From Salinibacterium sp. dk2585 (lineage in GTDB: Bacteria; Actinomycetota; Actinomycetes; Actinomycetales; Microbacteriaceae): a stretch of 64,000 bases of DNA. Of this stretch, positions 26,108 through 34,452 are shown in pieces. The position numbers were made by a program, and so were the translations under genes. Each line of letters starts with the position of its first letter. Positions within the stretch are counted from its first letter, which is position 1. The notes beneath the pieces were generated by a model. The model was not told the origin of the DNA and ran no database searches. It saw only the letters and a program-made list of their open reading frames with translations. The stretch is from NCBI RefSeq assembly GCF_008001035.1, contig NZ_CP042856.1, positions 1,054,001 to 1,118,000 on the forward strand, in the 5' to 3' direction.

Positions 26108-26578
26108 TCAGGTGCTCGGCGACGCGTTCTCGGGGACAAGGCGCTTCTCGAAGCAGCGCGTCGATGGCGAATCTTTCCAGTAGCCATAGCCCGGGATGGG
26201 CGTGTAGCCAGACCCGGCGTAGAGGTTCATGGCCTCTGGTTGCTCGGTGCCGGTCTCCAGCCTCAGCGTCTCAACCCCGAGGCGGCGCGCGAGATCTTCG
26301 GCGCCAGCCAGCAGTATGCGGCTGAGCCCTCTGCCCCGAGCGGACTTCTCCACGAACATCCGCTTGATCTCGCCGATCTCGCCATCGTGAGAGACGGCCA
26401 CGCAACCGAGTGCCTCGGCACCTAGATAGAGGAGAAGGACTGGATCATCCGCTGCCGGGCGAGGGCCTGTCGTGTCTGAGCCGTAACGCTGCATCAACTC
26501 ACGCTCCTGGATCGCGAACAGCGCGAGGGCGGGCGGATGATCGGCTCTCGATTCGACGAGGTGCGGCTCGGGCGACAT
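26108..26578 (-). CDS. GNAT-family acetyltransferase
   Basis: A 156-residue protein with the GNAT motif A KRMFVEKSARGRGLSRILLA (Arg-Gly-x-Gly acetyl-CoA loop) and motif B LRLETGTEQPEAMNLYAGSG then YTPIPGYGYW. The pattern ETGxxQPEAxxLYxxxGY is common in small acetyltransferases that act on amines or amino acids. It is a single gene with no obvious operon partner. Confidence 0.88.
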   Translation of the reverse strand: MSPEPHLVESRADHPPALALFAIQERELMQRYGSDTTGPRPAADDPVLLLYLGAEALGCVAVSHDGEIGEIKRMFVEKSARGRGLSRILLAGAEDLARRLGVETLRLETGTEQPEAMNLYAGSGYTPIPGYGYWKDSPSTRCFEKRLVPENASPST

Positions 26579-26712
26579 GGATTCACCCTAAAACAGCGAC
26601 GAACGCGCCGGTCCGCTGCGAGAGCGACGAGGTGTGAGCCGCCGGAGTTCCGCCTCTTGTCGGCGGACCCAGACAGGCATAGTCTCGCCTCCTGCACAGA
26701 GGGAGAAGCCTC

Positions 26713-26925
26713 ATGGTTGTTGTCGGTCTCGTACTCGCGGGGTTCGCGGCGCTCATTCACGTCTTCATCTTCTATCTGGAGTCCATAGCCTGGACCAGGC
26801 CGCGGGCAAGGGCGACGTTTGGGATGACCGAAGCGGAGGCGGAGGCAACCAAGGAACTCGCGTTCAACCAGGGCGCGGTTCCGCTGCTTGCTGTCATCGC
26901 GCTGGCACTCGGCCTGGCGCTGTAG
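26713..26925 (+). CDS. Truncated DUF1304-type membrane protein
   Basis: A 70-residue product: helix VVVGLVLAGFAALIHVFIFY, then LESIAWTRPRARATFGM, ATKELAFNQG and one more hydrophobic stretch before TAG. DUF1304 proteins are about 115-125 residues with four helices; here the second half is missing. It may be a decayed gene or a short functional variant. Start preceded by GAGGGAGAAGCCTC. Confidence 0.6.
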   Translation: MVVVGLVLAGFAALIHVFIFYLESIAWTRPRARATFGMTEAEAEATKELAFNQGAVPLLAVIALALGLAL

Positions 26926-26956
26926 TTGCGCACTGCAGAATACTCAGCGCGGGGGA

Positions 26957-26970
26957 GGGACTATTGGCCG
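26957..26970 (+). promoter_or_regulatory. DosR/DevR-box-like site before ldh
   Basis: GGGACTATTGGCCG matches 11 of 14 positions of the DosR core GGGACTWWAGTCCC. It ends 34 bases before the ldh ATG. The site is a weak match alone and gains weight from similar sites at 39568, 40774-40857 and 43607-43668. Confidence 0.45.
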
Positions 26971-27004
26971 AGTCACGGAGGCCTGAGCCTGACATCATGA
27001 GCAC

Positions 27005-27961
27005 ATGAGCGCATCCGGGAACACCAAACTCGCCGTGATCGGCGCAGGGAGTGTCGGCACCTCGCTGGCCTACGCCGCCCTCATCCGCAACTCCGCCCGC
27101 GAGGTCGTGCTGTACGACGTCGACGCGGCCAAGGCTGAGGCGGAGGTGCTCGACCTCGCCCATGGCACCCCGTTCACCGGTGCTTCCCGCATCAGCGGCG
27201 GGGCTGAGATCGACGCGGTGGCGGATGCCGACATGATCGTGATCACTGCGGGCGCCAAGCAGAAGCCGGGACAGACCCGACTGGACCTCGCCGCGACCAA
27301 CGCCGGCATCCTCGAGCAACTCATGCCGCAGCTTCTCGAGCGTGCCCCAAATGCAGTCTTCCTGCTGGTCACCAACCCGTGCGACGTGCTCACTGTTGTC
27401 GCCCAGCAGATCGCGCAACTGCCCACCGGGCGGGTGTTCTCCTCCGGCACCCTGCTTGATTCGGCGCGGCTCCGTTGGCTGATCGCCGAGCGCGCCGGCA
27501 TCGCGGCGCGGAGCGTGCACGCGCACATCGTGGGCGAACACGGCGACACCGAGTTCCCGCTCTGGTCGAGCGCCCGCATCGGCCCGACCCCGATCCGCGA
27601 ATGGAGCGGCCCCGATGGTGAGCTGCTCTTCCCCGAGGCCGTGCTCGATCAGATTAGCTACGACGTGGTGCGCTCCGCCGACCGGGTCATCGCAGGCAAA
27701 GGTGCCACGAACTACGCGATCGGCCTCTCGGGAGCGCGCATCGTCGAGGCCGTTCTGCGCAATGAACGCGCGATCATGCAGGTCAGCTCGGTGCTGCAGA
27801 ACTACCGCGGAATCAACGGGGTGGCCCTTAGCATGCCCTCGATCGTCGGTTCCGGAGGTGTCGAGCTGGTGCTCGACGTGCCAATGGATGCTGCCGAGTT
27901 CGGCCACCTGCAGGCCTCGGCCGACGCCCTTCGGGCGTCCGCTACGTCGATCGGGTACTGA
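27005..27961 (+). CDS. ldh: L-lactate dehydrogenase
   Basis: A 318-residue NAD-dependent L-lactate dehydrogenase interconverting pyruvate and lactate. It has GAGSVGTSLAYA, the substrate loop with Arg (KQKPGQTR), LLVTNPCDVLT, and IVGEHGDTEFPLW with the catalytic His. Gln in the QKPGQTR loop rather than Arg separates it from malate dehydrogenase. Start ATG at 27005, spacing to a SD-like GGAGG is long. A DosR-like box lies upstream, which would fit induction in hypoxia. Confidence 0.93.
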   Translation: MSASGNTKLAVIGAGSVGTSLAYAALIRNSAREVVLYDVDAAKAEAEVLDLAHGTPFTGASRISGGAEIDAVADADMIVITAGAKQKPGQTRLDLAATNAGILEQLMPQLLERAPNAVFLLVTNPCDVLTVVAQQIAQLPTGRVFSSGTLLDSARLRWLIAERAGIAARSVHAHIVGEHGDTEFPLWSSARIGPTPIREWSGPDGELLFPEAVLDQISYDVVRSADRVIAGKGATNYAIGLSGARIVEAVLRNERAIMQVSSVLQNYRGINGVALSMPSIVGSGGVELVLDVPMDAAEFGHLQASADALRASATSIGY

Positions 27962-28096
27962 GCGTCGATTGCTGACCGGCACGGCTCGGATTGCGGATCG
28001 CGGAGGATGGCGTGCCTGTGGTCCAGAACAGGAGCCCATGTCGCCGCGGCGGCTTGACAGCGCACCCGACGCAATCCGGCGCGAGCCTGGCCAGGC

Positions 28097-28804
28097 TCAG
28101 ATGTCTGACAGTGGTGGCAACTCGTTCGCGAAGTGGCGCGTTCCGAGTCGGCCCAGAGAGTAGTCAGTGTGACGAATCACTGCCTCGTGGGCGCCCTGAG
28201 GGTCAGAGGCAAGGATGGCATCCGCGATGTCTTTGTGCAGCTCGACGAGCACTGTCGCCTCATCGGGAAGGCCCGGTGCCAGCCGCAGATAGCGGTCGGA
28301 TGCATCGAGCAGAGAGAGAGTCATGGCGTGGAGGCGCGGCTGAACAGTCGCATTCACGATGAGGTGATGGAACTCGCGGTGCAGCGTGTATGAGGCGCCG
28401 TGGTCTTCGGCCATGTACGCCTCGGACATGCGGGCGATCACGTCGGCAAGGTGGTCTTTGTCGACAGCATCGGACTCGACAGCCACGCGGACGGCTGCCG
28501 CTTCAACGACCTTGCGGGTTTCGTAGATATCGCGCAAATCCTCGATTGAGATCGGTTCGACTGTGGCGCCGAGGTTCGCCTCGAATCGTACGAGCCGCTC
28601 GCCTTCCAGACGACGCAGTGCCTCACGCACGGGCACTGCGCTCACGGCCATGCGTGTCGCGGTCGCTGCGACCGGTAGCGAGGCCCCCGGGCGGTGAAAC
28701 CCTTCGAGGATCTCCCGCCGCAGCTGGGCGTGAATGCGATCCACCGTCGATAACACCGGCGTCTCTCGCGTGCTGCGGCGGCGACTGTCTTCACTGCGAA
28801 CCAT
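28097..28804 (-). CDS. GntR-family (FCD) regulator of the divergent catabolic operon
   Basis: A 235-residue GntR protein. The winged HTH covers about residues 18-80 (LRREILEGFHRPGASLPVAA, AVSAVPVREALRRLEGERLV) and an FCD ligand domain follows (ISIEDLRDIYETRKVVEAAA, HREFHHLIV with metal-binding-type His). It is divergent from the ABC-transporter/amidohydrolase operon and is its likely repressor, sensing the substrate or an intermediate. ATG at 28804 has AGGAAGAGTGAGAG upstream. A 16-bp palindrome GAGCCTGGCCAGGCTC overlaps its stop codon (28083-28098) and may help terminate it. Confidence 0.88.
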   Translation of the reverse strand: MVRSEDSRRRSTRETPVLSTVDRIHAQLRREILEGFHRPGASLPVAATATRMAVSAVPVREALRRLEGERLVRFEANLGATVEPISIEDLRDIYETRKVVEAAAVRVAVESDAVDKDHLADVIARMSEAYMAEDHGASYTLHREFHHLIVNATVQPRLHAMTLSLLDASDRYLRLAPGLPDEATVLVELHKDIADAILASDPQGAHEAVIRHTDYSLGRLGTRHFANELPPLSDI

Positions 28805-28880
28805 GGAGCTCTCACTCTTCCTCGTCGTCGGGGGTGGCACGGAACAAGCCCAGATTACGCCCCGGGGGAGAGCGTTACAT

Positions 28881-28959
28881 ATATTATACGATCACGTTTC
28901 GGCTCTGTAAAATGCAGGCGAGCTCGTTGACCGTGCAAATTCAAATAATATACGTTGTC
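28881..28959. promoter_or_regulatory. Promoter and operator region of the catabolic operon
   Basis: This AT-rich patch contains two related 15-mers, ATATTATACGATCAC (28881-28895) and ATAATATACGTTGTC (28945-28959), sharing ATA-N-TATACG. TTGACC (28927-28932) with TATACG (28949-28954) at 16-bp spacing gives a plausible sigma70 promoter toward the transporter, and the second 15-mer covers its -10 element. The GntR protein is the expected binder. Confidence 0.55.
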
Positions 28960-29039
28960 CACAACGCGGCGGCTAGCAGCCTCCCGGTTACCCAAACATC
29001 TCGTGTGAGCAACAATATTTCAGGATTGGACCGCGTGCC

Positions 29040-29927
29040 ATGGACCGTAGAACATCTCTCAAGAAAACCCGAACCGTCACCGCCGCGCTGGGAGCTATCG
29101 CTCTCGCTGTGTCGCTCGTGGCATGTGGGGCCGACACCGGCAGCAACGGCGCCGCGCCGGCCGCCGCTGATGAACCGGCGCTCCTCACGAAGATGAAGGC
29201 GGAGGGCGCCATCCTCGGCATGGTCGACTCGCCGCCGACCAGCTTCGTCGAAAGTGATGGAACCCCGGCCGGGTTTAGCAGCCTCGTCACGATGGAGATA
29301 TTGAAGCGAATGGGCGTCACCGAATTCGGCGCCCTCGTCACAGATTTTCCTGGCGCCATCCCGGCGCTCATGGCGCAACGCTCCGACATCCGTATCGGCG
29401 GGCTCACACCGAATGACGAGCGTTGCCCTGTGATGGCCTTCACGAAGCCCTCGCATGTCCTCACCTATGCCTTCGCGGTGAAGCCGGGCAACCCACTCGA
29501 TCTGCACAGCCTCGCTGACCTTGCCGCGACGAACTCCAAGCTCGGCACGCAGGGTGCGACCACGCAGGAGCGCGTTGCCATCGAGGTCATGGGCGGCAGC
29601 GAGAACATCGTCATCTTGCCCGACCGTCAGAGCGGCATCGACGCTTTGCGCACAGACCGGGTAGACGCCTTTGTTGCACCACTGGAGACGCTTGTGCAGT
29701 TGCAGTCGACGAACCCTGGTGCCTTCGACATTGCCGACGGCATCGTGCCCGACCTTCCCATCCTGGCGCAGGCGAGCGTCGTGCGGAACGAGGACAAAGA
29801 CTTCGTCGAGGCCTACGACAAGATCTTCGACGAGCTGGTCGCTGAAGGCTGGCTCGAGGAGCTGTCCGACGAGTACGGATTCGACTTCTCGCTGCTCTCA
29901 TCGCCCGAGCTGACCACCTGCGACTGA
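29040..29927 (+). CDS. Amino-acid-type ABC transporter substrate-binding lipoprotein
   Basis: A 295-residue extracytoplasmic solute-binding protein (family 3). A basic start, a hydrophobic stretch and the lipobox SLVAC with Cys29 mark a lipoprotein. The mature part has LGMVDSPPTSF, ILKRMGVTEFGALVTDFPGA, the RIGGLTPNDERC block and IDALRTDRVDAFVAP, the usual two-lobe pattern. It is the first gene of the uptake and catabolic operon and presumably binds the compound degraded by the downstream enzymes. Confidence 0.88.
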   Translation: MDRRTSLKKTRTVTAALGAIALAVSLVACGADTGSNGAAPAAADEPALLTKMKAEGAILGMVDSPPTSFVESDGTPAGFSSLVTMEILKRMGVTEFGALVTDFPGAIPALMAQRSDIRIGGLTPNDERCPVMAFTKPSHVLTYAFAVKPGNPLDLHSLADLAATNSKLGTQGATTQERVAIEVMGGSENIVILPDRQSGIDALRTDRVDAFVAPLETLVQLQSTNPGAFDIADGIVPDLPILAQASVVRNEDKDFVEAYDKIFDELVAEGWLEELSDEYGFDFSLLSSPELTTCD

Positions 29928-29935
29928 CGCAGGGG

Positions 29936-29974
29936 CACTGGGTGCAGGAGTCGAACACACCCCTGCACCCAGTG
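29936..29974 (+). terminator. Intercistronic hairpin after the binding-protein gene
   Basis: CACTGGGTGCAGG (29936-29948) and CCTGCACCCAGTG (29962-29974) form a perfect 13-bp stem with a 13-base loop, 8 bases after the stop codon. No T-run follows. Such hairpins commonly protect binding-protein mRNA or partly terminate, giving more binding protein than permease. Confidence 0.75.
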
Positions 29975-30021
29975 TTGCGTCGCTCGCTCAAACATCGCCA
30001 TTGAGAGAAAGCGTGCAGTAG

Positions 30022-30738
30022 ATGGATCTGTCTTGGCTTGAAGCCTCAGCCAGCCCACTGTTTCAGGGCATGTGTACTACGTTGCTGGTCTTCTTCGGCT
30101 CGATCATCATCGCCACGGTCATAGGGGTGCTGGTCGGCGCGCTGCGCTTGTCGCGCTCGTCGATCGTTCGCGGTATCGCCTGGGTGTACGTGGAGTTCTT
30201 CCGGGGCGTTTCGGTCATCGTCCTCATCTTCTGGGCATTCTTCGTGCTCCCCCTGTTGGGAATCCACCTCAGCACCCTGGTCACCTCGTGGCTCGTGATC
30301 GGTCTCAACCAGAGCGCCTTCATCGCTGAGATCGTGCGCGGTGGCATTCAGGCCGTTCCACGAGGTCAGATCGAAGCGAGCATCGCTATCAACCTCAGCC
30401 CTCTGACGCGGCTCCGCAACATCGTCTTCCCGCAGGCGCTGCCGATCATGCTCCCGCCCTACGCCAACCAGCTCGTCAACACGCTCAAAGAGACGGCCGT
30501 CGTCTCACTCATTGGGCTCGCAGACCTGACCTTCAGCGCCAACGAACTGCGAACGCACATCGGTCACTCACTCGAGATGTTCTTGAGCATCGGGATCATC
30601 TACCTCCTGCTCGCCTATCTCTTGACCCAGCTCACCAAGTGGCTCGAGACAAAGACTCGGGTCGAGCCGTTACGAGGCTCCAGCGCGAACAAGAATCGAC
30701 GACTCAGCAAGTCGCTTACCGAAGGGCTTTCCTCATGA
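30022..30738 (+). CDS. ABC transporter permease (HisM/GlnP type), first subunit
   Basis: A 238-residue inner-membrane permease with about five helices. The front has PLFQGMCTTLLVFFGSIIIA, then YVEFFRGVSVIVLIFWAFF (the RGxP-like block of polar amino-acid permeases) and the EAA loop QIEASIAINLSPLTRLRNIV with PQALPIMLPPYAN. ATG preceded only by a weak SD after the intercistronic hairpin. Pairs with the next gene (ATGA overlap). Confidence 0.9.
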   Translation: MDLSWLEASASPLFQGMCTTLLVFFGSIIIATVIGVLVGALRLSRSSIVRGIAWVYVEFFRGVSVIVLIFWAFFVLPLLGIHLSTLVTSWLVIGLNQSAFIAEIVRGGIQAVPRGQIEASIAINLSPLTRLRNIVFPQALPIMLPPYANQLVNTLKETAVVSLIGLADLTFSANELRTHIGHSLEMFLSIGIIYLLLAYLLTQLTKWLETKTRVEPLRGSSANKNRRLSKSLTEGLSS

Positions 30739-31409
30739 ACTGGGACTGGGGATACGCAATAAGCATCATGCCCATGCTGCTCAACGGGCTGTTGGTCACC
30801 GTGGTCGTGACCCTCATCGCCACCGCATTCGGCCTCGCCGGGGGGCTGCTCCTCGGCATCGTGTCGTCGATGCGCATTCCGTTCTTTTCCAAGATCGCCG
30901 ACGGCTATGTGATCGTGTTTCGTAACTCGCCCTTCTTGGTACAGCTGTATCTGATCTTCTTCGCGCTGCCCGAGATCGGCATCGTGCTGACTCCGCAGGT
31001 GAGCGGCGTACTGGGCCTCGGCTTGTTCATCTCGGCCTACATGGCCGAGGTGTACCGCGCAGGCATCGCATCGGTGCCGGTGGGCCAGTGGGAGGCGACG
31101 ACTTCGATAAACCTGTCGAAGTTCCACACCTGGACACGGGTGATTCTTCCGCAGGCAATCCCGCCGATCATTCCCATGCTCGGCAACTACGCCAACCTGG
31201 CGTTCAAGCTCAGCGCGTACGTCGCCGTCATCGGCACGGTAGAGCTGTTCGGAACCGCGCTCCGACTGGGAGAGCAGTCATACCGCTATATAGAGCCGTT
31301 CACGCTTGTCGGCCTCCTCTACCTGGTGGTGAGTGTCGCGGCAACCATATCGCTGCGCCAGTTGGAGAAGCGGATGCAGCGTAATCGCCCGCAGATGGCG
31401 GACCTGTGA
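30735..31409 (+). CDS. ABC transporter permease (HisM/GlnP type), second subunit
   Basis: A 224-residue permease. MLLNGLLVTVVVTLIATAFG, IVFRNSPFLVQLYLIFF (R-N-S/T-P block) and the EAA loop QWEATTSINLSKFHTWTRVI with LPQAIPPIIP are seen. The ATG at 30735 overlaps the stop of the first permease, so the two are coupled and likely form a heterodimer. An upstream in-frame start inside the first permease is not used. Ends in a GTGA overlap with the ATPase gene. Confidence 0.9.
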   Translation: MNWDWGYAISIMPMLLNGLLVTVVVTLIATAFGLAGGLLLGIVSSMRIPFFSKIADGYVIVFRNSPFLVQLYLIFFALPEIGIVLTPQVSGVLGLGLFISAYMAEVYRAGIASVPVGQWEATTSINLSKFHTWTRVILPQAIPPIIPMLGNYANLAFKLSAYVAVIGTVELFGTALRLGEQSYRYIEPFTLVGLLYLVVSVAATISLRQLEKRMQRNRPQMADL

Positions 31410-32245
31410 GCAACACCATGTCAGAGACAGACCTAGAGAGAGTGGGAGTCCACGCTGTGAGTGGAATTGAAGCTGTGAACCGGACCCAAGCGATGGTGGA
31501 GTTCAGGAACGTCGTCAAGCAATACGACGCCACCGTGCTCGACAGCTTGAACCTGTCAGTCGCGCCAGGTGAGAAGGCGGTCATCATCGGGCCGAGCGGT
31601 TCAGGCAAGACGACGATTCTGCGCATCCTCATGACCCTCGTGCGTCCCGACGAAGGCCATGTCTTCATCGATGGTGAGCCGCTGTGGCATATGGAGAAGA
31701 AGGGCGAGCTGGTCGACGCGGATGAGAAGCATCTGCGTTCCATGCGCAACTCGCTGGGCATGGTGTTCCAGCAGTTCAACCTGTTCCCGCACATGACGGT
31801 GTTGCGCAACGTCACAGAGGGCCTTATACGAGTGAAGGGCATGGCGAAGGACGAGGCCGAGCATGAGGCGCTCGCGAACCTTGAAAGGGTGGGCCTACGA
31901 CACAGGGCAAAGGATCACAGCTGGCAGCTATCAGGTGGGCAGCAGCAGCGGGTAGCCATCGCCCGCGCGATTGCGCTCAAGCCTCGCGTGCTGCTGTTCG
32001 ACGAGGTGACGTCTGCCCTCGACCCCGAGCTGGTCGGTGAGGTCCTCGAGGTGATCCGCGACCTCGCGGTCAACACGAACATCACCATGCTGTTCGTCAC
32101 TCATGAAATGAGCTTCGCGCGCGATATAGCCGACCGGGTCATCATGTTCGACCGCGGACGCGTCGTCGAGCAGGGGCCGCCTGCTCAGATATTTGACAGC
32201 CCCCAGGAAGAACGCACTCAGAACTTCCTGCGAAAGGTCGGCTGA
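31406..32245 (+). CDS. ABC transporter ATP-binding protein
   Basis: A 279-residue ATPase of the polar-amino-acid uptake class. Walker A IIGPSGSGKTTIL, Q-loop VFQQFNLFPHMTVL, signature WQLSGGQQQRVAIARA, Walker B VLLFDEVTSALDPE and the switch His in FVTHEMSF are intact. GTG at 31406 overlaps the permease stop; ATG at 31418 is an alternative. The insert after Walker A (LWHMEKKGELVDADEKHLRS) resembles EhuA-type ectoine-transport ATPases, which alone does not fix the substrate. Confidence 0.92.
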   Translation: MSNTMSETDLERVGVHAVSGIEAVNRTQAMVEFRNVVKQYDATVLDSLNLSVAPGEKAVIIGPSGSGKTTILRILMTLVRPDEGHVFIDGEPLWHMEKKGELVDADEKHLRSMRNSLGMVFQQFNLFPHMTVLRNVTEGLIRVKGMAKDEAEHEALANLERVGLRHRAKDHSWQLSGGQQQRVAIARAIALKPRVLLFDEVTSALDPELVGEVLEVIRDLAVNTNITMLFVTHEMSFARDIADRVIMFDRGRVVEQGPPAQIFDSPQEERTQNFLRKVG

Positions 32246-32293
32246 TATGTGTGCCGTCACTGGCCGGCGGGGCCAAGCACGGGGGGATGCGAA

Positions 32294-33499
32294 ATGAGCG
32301 AGCACTCGCGTCTGCTCATCACCGATGTGCGGTTGCCTTTCGGCGATGCTGAGTCCCTCGATCTCTTGATCGAGGGTGAGCGAATCGCGCGAATCGAGCC
32401 CAGCATCGAGGCAGGGCCGAACGATCGCGTTGAGCGAGCCAACGGGCGTCTTGCGCTGCCCGGTTTCGTCGACGCGCACTGCCACCTCGACAAGACCCTG
32501 GTGGGCCGCCCCTGGCACTCGCATCGTGCGGGCAACAGCGTCGCCGAGCGGGTGCGAATCGACCATGAGCTGAGACGCGGGCTTGGAATGCCGAGCGTTC
32601 ACAACACGACCGCGCTGGTCGAGCAGATCATCAGAAGTGGCACGACATCGGTGCGCACGCACACCGAGATCGACACAGAAGTCGGCCTTGCCGGCGTGGA
32701 GGTCGTCAGCGCAGTCGCCGAGCGATTCCGCGGTGACATCACGATTCAGCAGGTCGCGTTTCCTCAATCAGGAATGCTCGCGGATGCTGCCGTCGAGGGA
32801 CTCCTGTCCGAGGCCATCGACCGCGGTGTGAGGGTCATCGGCGGGCTCGACCCCGCCGGTGCGGAACGGGATCCGGTGGGACATCTCAACCGGATCTTCG
32901 CGCTCGCGGTGGCGAAGGACTGCGAAATCGACCTGCACCTGCACGACCCCGGCGAGTTGGGGGCATGGGAGCTTGACCTCATCAGCGAACGCACGCGCGT
33001 GGAGGGATTATCGGGCCGAGTGAACGTGAGCCACGCGATCGCCTTGGGGCAGGTGGATGCTGGACGCCAGGCGCGCTTGGCCGAGGCAATGGCGGCAGCG
33101 GGGGTGTCAATGACGACGTGTGTCGCCCACAATGATCCGCCGCCTCCCGTGGAGCTGCTCTTCGACTCAGGCGTGTTGCTCACGGCGGGCAATGACAGCA
33201 TTCGCAACACCTGGTCCCCGTTTGGGACGGGCGACATGCTCGAAAGGGCCTGGATTCTCGCGGTGCGCTGCGGGCTCCGCACAGACGAGCAGCTTCAGCT
33301 GGCGCTCACCATTGCCTCGGCGCACGGTAGCGCGCTCGTGCGGGGCGAAGGCACGAGCGCACTCGAGGTTGGCTCGATCGCCGACCTCGTGCTGGTCGAT
33401 GCTCTCAACGTTGGTGATGCACTAGCGCGTCGGCCGGCCCGTGACCTTGTCGTGCATCGCGGCCGTGTGTCCGCCCGAGCGACCCCGGAAGCCGCCTAG
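32294..33499 (+). CDS. Amidohydrolase, cytosine deaminase/AtzC-like
   Basis: A 401-residue amidohydrolase-superfamily enzyme. The metal motif is GFVDAHCHLDKTLVGR, with the HLDK form typical of cytosine deaminase and N-isopropylammelide hydrolase relatives. Further ligands are in THTEIDT, IDLHLHDPGE, NVSHAIALG and the Asp of TAGNDSIRNTWSPFG. It probably hydrolyses a C-N bond of a heterocyclic ring or removes an amine from it. ATG at 32294; no strong SD. Sits between the ABC ATPase and the DapA-like gene and is clearly part of the catabolic operon. Confidence 0.82.
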   Translation: MSEHSRLLITDVRLPFGDAESLDLLIEGERIARIEPSIEAGPNDRVERANGRLALPGFVDAHCHLDKTLVGRPWHSHRAGNSVAERVRIDHELRRGLGMPSVHNTTALVEQIIRSGTTSVRTHTEIDTEVGLAGVEVVSAVAERFRGDITIQQVAFPQSGMLADAAVEGLLSEAIDRGVRVIGGLDPAGAERDPVGHLNRIFALAVAKDCEIDLHLHDPGELGAWELDLISERTRVEGLSGRVNVSHAIALGQVDAGRQARLAEAMAAAGVSMTTCVAHNDPPPPVELLFDSGVLLTAGNDSIRNTWSPFGTGDMLERAWILAVRCGLRTDEQLQLALTIASAHGSALVRGEGTSALEVGSIADLVLVDALNVGDALARRPARDLVVHRGRVSARATPEAA

Positions 33500-33546
33500 T
33501 GCATCGTCCAAGAACCGATTGGCAAGTAACAAAGGAGAGTGCCCCC

Positions 33547-34452
33547 TTGAGAGGGAACATTTTAGAACTCAACGGTGTCGCCCACATCGCCTTGACGCCG
33601 TTCAACGAGGACGAAACGATCGACTTCACCGGCATCGAGAACATCGTTGACGAGGCGGTGAATGTCGGATGCACGGCGGTCGTTCCCCTGGGGATCATGG
33701 GGGAGTCACACAAGTTGCTCGACTCCGAACGCGATGAGGTGTTGCGCGCCTATGTCGAACGGGCTGGTGACCGGCTTCACGTGATTGCGGGCATCACCTC
33801 CGAGTCGACAGCGGTCGCAGTTGCGCGGGCTGAGAGTGCCTTGCGTCTCGGAGCGACCGCAGCCATGATGGCTCCTCCCCGCAACTTCAAGCCCGGGCCT
33901 GGGCTCGTCGAACACTATCGAGCGGTTGCCCGGACGGGCATTCCCGTGGTGGTTCAAGATGAGCCGGTGACGACCGGCGTGATCATGCCGGGTGAGTTCA
34001 TCGGTCAACTCGCTGAGATTCCCGGGGTGTTCTGCGCGAAGGTCGAAGAAGCGCCGAGCCCCCCGAAGGTGTCCGCGATTCTGGAGCACGCCCCGAACCT
34101 GCTCTGCTTGGGCGGGCTGGGTGGTGTGGCCATCTACGAAGAGTTGGCTCGCGGTGCGGTCGGCATCATGACCGGTTTCGGCTTTCCGGGCATCCTTGTC
34201 CAGATCTGTGAGCGCTATCTTGCCGGCGACCATGCAGAGGCGCGGCGCATCTTCCACCACTACCTGCCGATCATCCGTTTCGAGGCGCAGCTGGGAGTCG
34301 GCGGTGTGGCCATTCGCAAGCAGCTGTTCTACGAGCGGGGTCTCATTGCCACCCCGCTCGCCCGCAGGCCGGCACGGCCGGTGGATGCGCGCACGGTAGA
34401 GGAGCTCGGTGAGTTGCTCGACATTCTGGAGCTGAGGAACACTAATGATTGA
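33547..34452 (+). CDS. Dihydrodipicolinate synthase/N-acetylneuraminate lyase-family protein
   Basis: A 301-residue (beta/alpha)8 aldolase-family protein. ALTPFNEDETIDFTGIENIV and VVPLGIMGESHKLLDSERDE are family blocks, and the Schiff-base Lys is in VFCAKVEEAP. The usual Tyr position (LYN) reads VVQDEP, so the canonical proton-relay Tyr is absent; a QDxP form marks a divergent subgroup. TTG at 33547 is chosen as start because AAAGGAGAG lies ideally upstream; a GTG at 33499 is in frame. Likely a retro-aldol or lyase step on a pathway intermediate. Confidence 0.85.
   Translation: MRGNILELNGVAHIALTPFNEDETIDFTGIENIVDEAVNVGCTAVVPLGIMGESHKLLDSERDEVLRAYVERAGDRLHVIAGITSESTAVAVARAESALRLGATAAMMAPPRNFKPGPGLVEHYRAVARTGIPVVVQDEPVTTGVIMPGEFIGQLAEIPGVFCAKVEEAPSPPKVSAILEHAPNLLCLGGLGGVAIYEELARGAVGIMTGFGFPGILVQICERYLAGDHAEARRIFHHYLPIIRFEAQLGVGGVAIRKQLFYERGLIATPLARRPARPVDARTVEELGELLDILELRNTND

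Noticed and set aside
26894-28039. 381-residue minus-strand frame over ldh
   Set aside because: It lies antisense to the clear L-lactate dehydrogenase gene and has low-complexity composition without motifs.
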